A program made the translations under genes and the position numbers. Positions 61,601 through 64,000 of a stretch of 64,000 bases of DNA are shown in pieces. Below the pieces are notes generated by a model. It had not been told where the DNA came from. It was given only the letters and a program-made list of their open reading frames with translations, and did not search any database. The DNA is from CAIMUX01 sp964473865 (GTDB lineage: Bacteria > Eisenbacteria > RBG-16-71-46 > CAIMUX01), in contig CAYYQN010000018.1 of the NCBI GenBank assembly GCA_964473865.1, positions 1-64,000 of the forward strand. Direction: 5' to 3'. The stretch's first letter is position 1; each line of letters begins with the position of its first letter.

Positions 61601-61919
61601 GCAGGACGGTATCGAAGGCGCGGAAGACCTCGCCGAATCCTCCCGCACCGACCCGTTCCAGGATCTCCAGGTGACCCCACCGCGCGAGGGGAGCCGGCGA
61701 GGGCGAATTCGACAATCCGCTGGCCGCGTCGTTCGATGGTCCGCTCCCCGATTCGATCGGCCCCGCACAGGCCCGGGCGATCGATTGCAGGACCCGCAGC
61801 TCTTCCGCGCACGCCGCGGCCTCTCCGCCCGTTGCCTCCAGCCGAGCCCAGTCGATTTTGCGCCCGTCGGCCAGAGCGCGGGCCGCGGCGGAGAGCGGGT
61901 CAGGCCTTCCGGTACTCAT
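58644..61919 (-). CDS. Ser/Thr protein kinase fused to NTPase and TPR domains (second copy)
   Basis: The 1091-aa protein mirrors the one at 33679-37236. Residues 80-340 are a Hanks-type kinase: GAGGFGEVF (91-99), Lys113, HGDIKAAN (205-212; HGD instead of HRD), DFG (225-227), GTPIAMAPEL, SDLYSLGVLL. Residues 370-640 are a STAND P-loop NTPase (GSGGCGKTR 398-406; LVVLDNCEHLLP; ATSREPLQLPFERTLRVP, as in the LuxR/AfsR-like ATPases). The C-terminal 400 residues are helical TPR-type repeats (LGVLETRLGNHRESVPHYEQAIPLL). The ATG at 61919 lies inside the end of the sigma gene (20-base overlap), so the two are coupled. Replacement of the catalytic-loop Arg suggests that activation-loop phosphorylation may not be required for activity. 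Confidence 0.9.
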   Translation of the reverse strand: MSTGRPDPLSAAARALADGRKIDWARLEATGGEAAACAEELRVLQSIARACAGPIESGSGPSNDAASGLSNSPSPAPLARWGHLEILERVGAGGFGEVFRAFDTVLHREVALKLRRFSGEAEAAAFEVHLEEARRLARLRHPNVLSVYGVEVHDGRAGMWTDFIRGETLEERLATRGPLEAAELIRTGLDLCAAIDAVHRADLLHGDIKAANAMREENGRTILMDFGAGSTSSARPSALGPSPQGTPIAMAPELLEGGPGSVASDLYSLGVLLYRLSTGRYPVTASSWSELMDKHRRREVLPVRELRPQLPASAARGIDRCLARDPAARPHSARELASFLRASGVTGEDETAEGELAAVGGAIHGDPPVFASRLVGRRRELFDLRRLLLEARLVTLTGSGGCGKTRLAHRAAEEAASSARDGAVWVALEALQDPGLLPQTVARAVGIAESRQRPALEQVLDHLRDHDGLVVLDNCEHLLPAVRELVEVIVSAAARVHILATSREPLQLPFERTLRVPSLSLPGAGPEAPGLEVLESEAVRLFVDRASQQRPGFAVTPAMAPALARIVRRLDGLPLALELAAARAGALTVEQIADRLEEGFRLVAGREASILPRRQTILASIEWSYRLLSAEEQRCLARVSVFAGGWTLEAAEAVCEGEAEDTPVVDLLETLVRRSMIQFDATSTPRYRLLETVHVFAADRLRDLGEETGLRQRHQAWFLRLAQETAPRLRSPNSEETLQLLDAELDNLRIALARALESAASSPEAREIGLNLCTALSRYWFLRGYYREGAAHFTAHLNPATGMTAARGRCLVAAATVLWPTGELEQAWRSACEGLQVLRAAGDTEWVPAALSTLGYLAELRGDPEEARRSLAEARAGHEAAGNDAGVASSSVNLGVLETRLGNHRESVPHYEQAIPLLRTLGDETNAAVAMRNLSYSLVQIGEVQRARALAAESISILRRAGQRRQLATSLSALVDVELAEGRYEEAGRHALEALHLARESGEKVTLLAALTALGLAAFFLRQDDRAARLHGTAEALHETLGIPVGEGEKVEWERRQRELRQRLGPARFDALWSQGRAQELDAVIAGESGG

Positions 61920-62517
61920 GCATCGCCTTGGCGAGTTGAGCGAGGGCGCGACTGATCTGCATGCGAACGCCATTGGCCGAGGGGCGGCCGAGGGCCTCAC
62001 AGATCTCCGGATAGCTGAACCCGAATTCGATCCGGAGGACCACGGCCTGGCGTTGCTCCTCCGTCAGCCGGGCCAGGGCGCGTTCGTAGGCATGCAACGC
62101 TCCAGATCCAACGGAACGCTCCAGAAGCTGCTCGCGAGTCGGCGCGAGATCATCCGCGAGCGGTTCGGCCGGATGGCGCTGCGCCCGGCGGATCTCATCG
62201 CGGATCAGGTTCAAGAGAATCTGGTGAAGGTAGGATAGGAACGCCCCGACCCGCCCGGCCTCGAACAGCTCGACTCGGTCGAGAGCGCGCAACAACGCGA
62301 TCTGGACGAGATCCGCGGTCTCGACCATGCCGCGCGCTCGTTCCGGCAGGCGTCCGTGCGCCCACCGGCGCAATCCGGGGAGAAAACGTCGGATCAGTAG
62401 ATCGCGGGCGTCGGCGTCGCCGCCCTTGATCCGATCCAGCAGCAGGCGGGTGCTCTCCAGGTCGGTGCTGCGACCCGGGGAATCGCCGGCTCCGGCTTGT
62501 TGTTCGGCTGCGGGCAT
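61900..62517 (-). CDS. ECF-type RNA polymerase sigma factor (second cassette)
   Basis: The 205-aa protein has sigma region 2 (LLIRRFLPGLRRWAHGRLPE, then DLVQIALLRAL, FLSYLHQILLNLIRDEIRR) and region 4 (ALARLTEEQRQAVVLRIEFGFSYPEICEALGRPSANGVRMQISRAL). It differs from the TIGR02999-like factor at 37233: it lacks the HTLQPTALLNEAYL block, so the two cassettes use different ECF groups. The next gene overlaps by 20 bases and encodes a kinase. The start at 62517 follows GAGGAG too closely; ATG at 62643 would add 42 low-complexity residues, so the start is uncertain. Confidence 0.85.
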   Translation of the reverse strand: MPAAEQQAGAGDSPGRSTDLESTRLLLDRIKGGDADARDLLIRRFLPGLRRWAHGRLPERARGMVETADLVQIALLRALDRVELFEAGRVGAFLSYLHQILLNLIRDEIRRAQRHPAEPLADDLAPTREQLLERSVGSGALHAYERALARLTEEQRQAVVLRIEFGFSYPEICEALGRPSANGVRMQISRALAQLAKAMHEYRKA

Positions 62518-62820
62518 CTCCTCTGTTTCGCGGTGGCCTCCATGGGTGGACCGGCCTCGTGGCCCGGGATCGTCATCCTGGCCAGGCTCCCGCGGCGAAG
62601 CTGCGCCCGGCCGCGTTGCGGGCACCGCTCGGGATGGCCGCACGTCTCATCATACCATCCGGCGCTCGGGCGACGAAATCCACCCGTGCGCTTTTCGATT
62701 CCATCCTCGTTCTCCGCACAGAACCACGGAATGACCCGCCCGGCCCGACGCAGCGGCCGGGCTCACCCAAGACCTGCAGGGCGTCGCCAAGAGCACGGCA
62801 GGAAGACCGGAGGTGCGGAA
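62518..62820. other. Intergenic region between divergent genes
   Basis: No gene recognised. It should hold the promoters of the sigma/kinase cassette and of the FG-GAP gene; none is obvious. Confidence 0.35.
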
Positions 62821-64000
62821 ATGACAGGAAACTGGATGCGAGCGGGCCGGACACTGAAACTGGACGCTGGGCTACGGCGGATCACCCGCCGGGGGGCCAC
62901 CGTGCTGTTGCCCGTCGCGGTTCTTGCGATGAGCGGATTCGAAAAGGCACTGGCCATCGACCCCTGGCCGTTGCCCACCTGGAGCGCGTACGGCGGCGGC
63001 GAGTCCAGCCGGTTCGGTATTGCGCTCTCCACCGCCGGCGATGTCAACGGCGACGGCTACAGCGACATCATCACGGGCGCGCCCGGCTTTCGCTTCGGCA
63101 CCTCCCTGATCGGACAGGTGCGGGTCTATCACGGCTCGGCCAACGGGCTGGGGACCACGCCGGCCTGGTCCCGCGCCGGCTCCTCCTCCGACGAGCGGTT
63201 CGGCTGGTGCGTCGCCACCGCCGGGGACATCAACGGAGACGGCTACGGCGATGTCGTCGCCGGCGCCCCGTATCACTCCTGGATGAACACGGAGGACGGG
63301 AGGATTCGCGTCTTCCTCGGATCGGCGACGGGCCTGGGCCCGGTTCCGTCCATGGAGTATTCGCACGGGCAGCATCACTCCTACCTCGGCTGGTCGGTCG
63401 CCGGCGGAGGTGACTTCAACGCGGACGGCTACGACGATTTCGTGACCGGATCCCCGTTCATGGAGAACGGGGAGATGGACGAGGGAATCGTGCACGTCTT
63501 TCACGGCCGGGCGACCGGGGTCCCCTCGGTTCCCAGCCAGGCGCTCGACATCGACATCGCCGGCGCGCGCTTTGGCAGCTCCTGTGCCGTAGCGGGAGAT
63601 GTGAACGGCGACGGCTTCGACGACCTGGCTGTGGGGGCGCCCGGCAACGGGAGCATCCTGGGGCGAGCCTACGTGTTTCTGGGCGGGCCAAGTGGCCTCA
63701 GCGGGTCGCCGGCCTGGACCATGTCGGGTGGATCGACGACCGACTTCGGGTCCGCCGTGGCGGGCGCCGGAGACGTCAACGGCGACGGCTATGCCGACAT
63801 CCTGGTCGGGGCAAGACTCCATGACCAACCCAGCCCGGACTGCGGTCAGGTCTGGCTCTACCTTGGGAGTTCCTCCGGCCCCGGCGTTGTTCACGCCTGG
63901 ACGACCACGCTCGGCCAGTCCGGCGCCCAGTTCGGCGCCTCTCTTGCCACCGCCGGTGACATCGATGGAGACGGCTACGCTGATGTCGTGGTGGGAGCGC
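62821..64000 (+). CDS. Secreted FG-GAP (integrin alpha-like) repeat protein, 3' end outside the window
   Basis: The gene starts at ATG 62821, with GGAGGTGC upstream, and runs open to the window end (393 codons so far). A signal segment (GATVLLPVAVLAMSGFEKALA) is followed by FG-GAP repeats, each with a calcium-binding loop: DVNGDGYSD, DINGDGYGD, DFNADGYDD, DVNGDGFDD, DVNGDGYAD and DIDGDGYAD, six in order and about 60-65 residues apart. These fold into a seven-bladed propeller as in integrin alpha chains. A FlgD-type tail may follow, as in the other large exported proteins here, but that lies outside the window. It is likely a calcium-stabilised surface binding protein. Confidence 0.88.
   Translation, partial: MTGNWMRAGRTLKLDAGLRRITRRGATVLLPVAVLAMSGFEKALAIDPWPLPTWSAYGGGESSRFGIALSTAGDVNGDGYSDIITGAPGFRFGTSLIGQVRVYHGSANGLGTTPAWSRAGSSSDERFGWCVATAGDINGDGYGDVVAGAPYHSWMNTEDGRIRVFLGSATGLGPVPSMEYSHGQHHSYLGWSVAGGGDFNADGYDDFVTGSPFMENGEMDEGIVHVFHGRATGVPSVPSQALDIDIAGARFGSSCAVAGDVNGDGFDDLAVGAPGNGSILGRAYVFLGGPSGLSGSPAWTMSGGSTTDFGSAVAGAGDVNGDGYADILVGARLHDQPSPDCGQVWLYLGSSSGPGVVHAWTTTLGQSGAQFGASLATAGDIDGDGYADVVVGA

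Overview
The window is 64 kb of GC-rich (roughly two-thirds G+C) DNA from a Gram-negative bacterium. Evidence for the outer membrane is an OmpA-like lipoprotein, small outer-membrane barrels, and seven large exported proteins that end in a FlgD/Ig-like C-terminal domain of the kind used as a sorting tag in the Fibrobacterota-Chlorobi-Bacteroidota sphere and in candidate phyla such as Eisenbacteria (Eiseniibacteriota), Krumholzibacteriota and Zixibacteria. With the high G+C, seven-bladed-propeller (SBBP), LVIVD and FG-GAP repeat proteins, a gingipain-like peptidase and ECF/kinase cassettes, an Eisenbacteria-like or Krumholzibacteria-like environmental bacterium is my best guess. That is inference; the window holds no rRNA, tRNA or ribosomal protein.

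Layout. 0-5.2 kb is a mobile/accessory zone: a 517-aa winged-helix protein of unknown function, a truncated frameshifted transposase, an AAA/DUF4143 ATPase whose start codon abuts a 25-bp palindrome, and an intact DDE transposase flanked by imperfect inverted repeats. 5.3-12 kb has small metabolic and stress genes: a Tat-type pirin, two VOC-fold proteins, a MATE exporter and an exported metallo-beta-lactamase-fold/TPR protein. 12.5-18 kb has an SBBP-repeat secreted protein, a secreted endonuclease/exonuclease/phosphatase and a soluble GAF-PAS histidine kinase. 18.3-27.1 kb has a minimal nucleotidyltransferase and a giant Tc-toxin A subunit broken by one base in a nine-base homopolymer. 27.7-33.5 kb has a PLP decarboxylase, a REP-like inverted repeat and a two-gene operon for a secreted HExxH metallopeptidase. 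33.7-37.8 kb and 58.6-62.5 kb carry the same regulatory cassette twice: an ECF sigma factor followed, with overlapping coding regions, by a very large Ser/Thr kinase-NTPase-TPR protein. 38-44 kb has a triheme cytochrome c, a 9-bp/45-bp repeat array, a beta-helix surface protein interrupted by an in-frame UGA, an OmpA lipoprotein and three outer-membrane barrels. 44-56.5 kb holds three large FlgD-tailed surface proteins (a metzincin-like protease with propeller, a C25 gingipain-like peptidase, an LVIVD propeller). 57-64 kb has a decayed DUF4143 fragment, a PEP-CTERM protein with a clear promoter, the second sigma/kinase cassette and an FG-GAP protein that runs off the end.

The most striking observation is at 39537-41306. 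The UGA that splits this gene is followed, after exactly 11 nt, by a 17-nt hairpin with an AGGUCU loop. As I recall it, this is the geometry and loop of the E. coli fdhF SECIS element. The residues would read U-P-W-C, a redox-type UxxC motif, so this is a candidate secreted selenoprotein of a kind I do not know. The plain alternative is a nonsense mutation. Other leads are the phase-variable-looking orphan Tc toxin, the paired ECF-kinase cassettes, a barrel-FlgD chimera, and a palindrome placed to control a DUF4143 ATPase.
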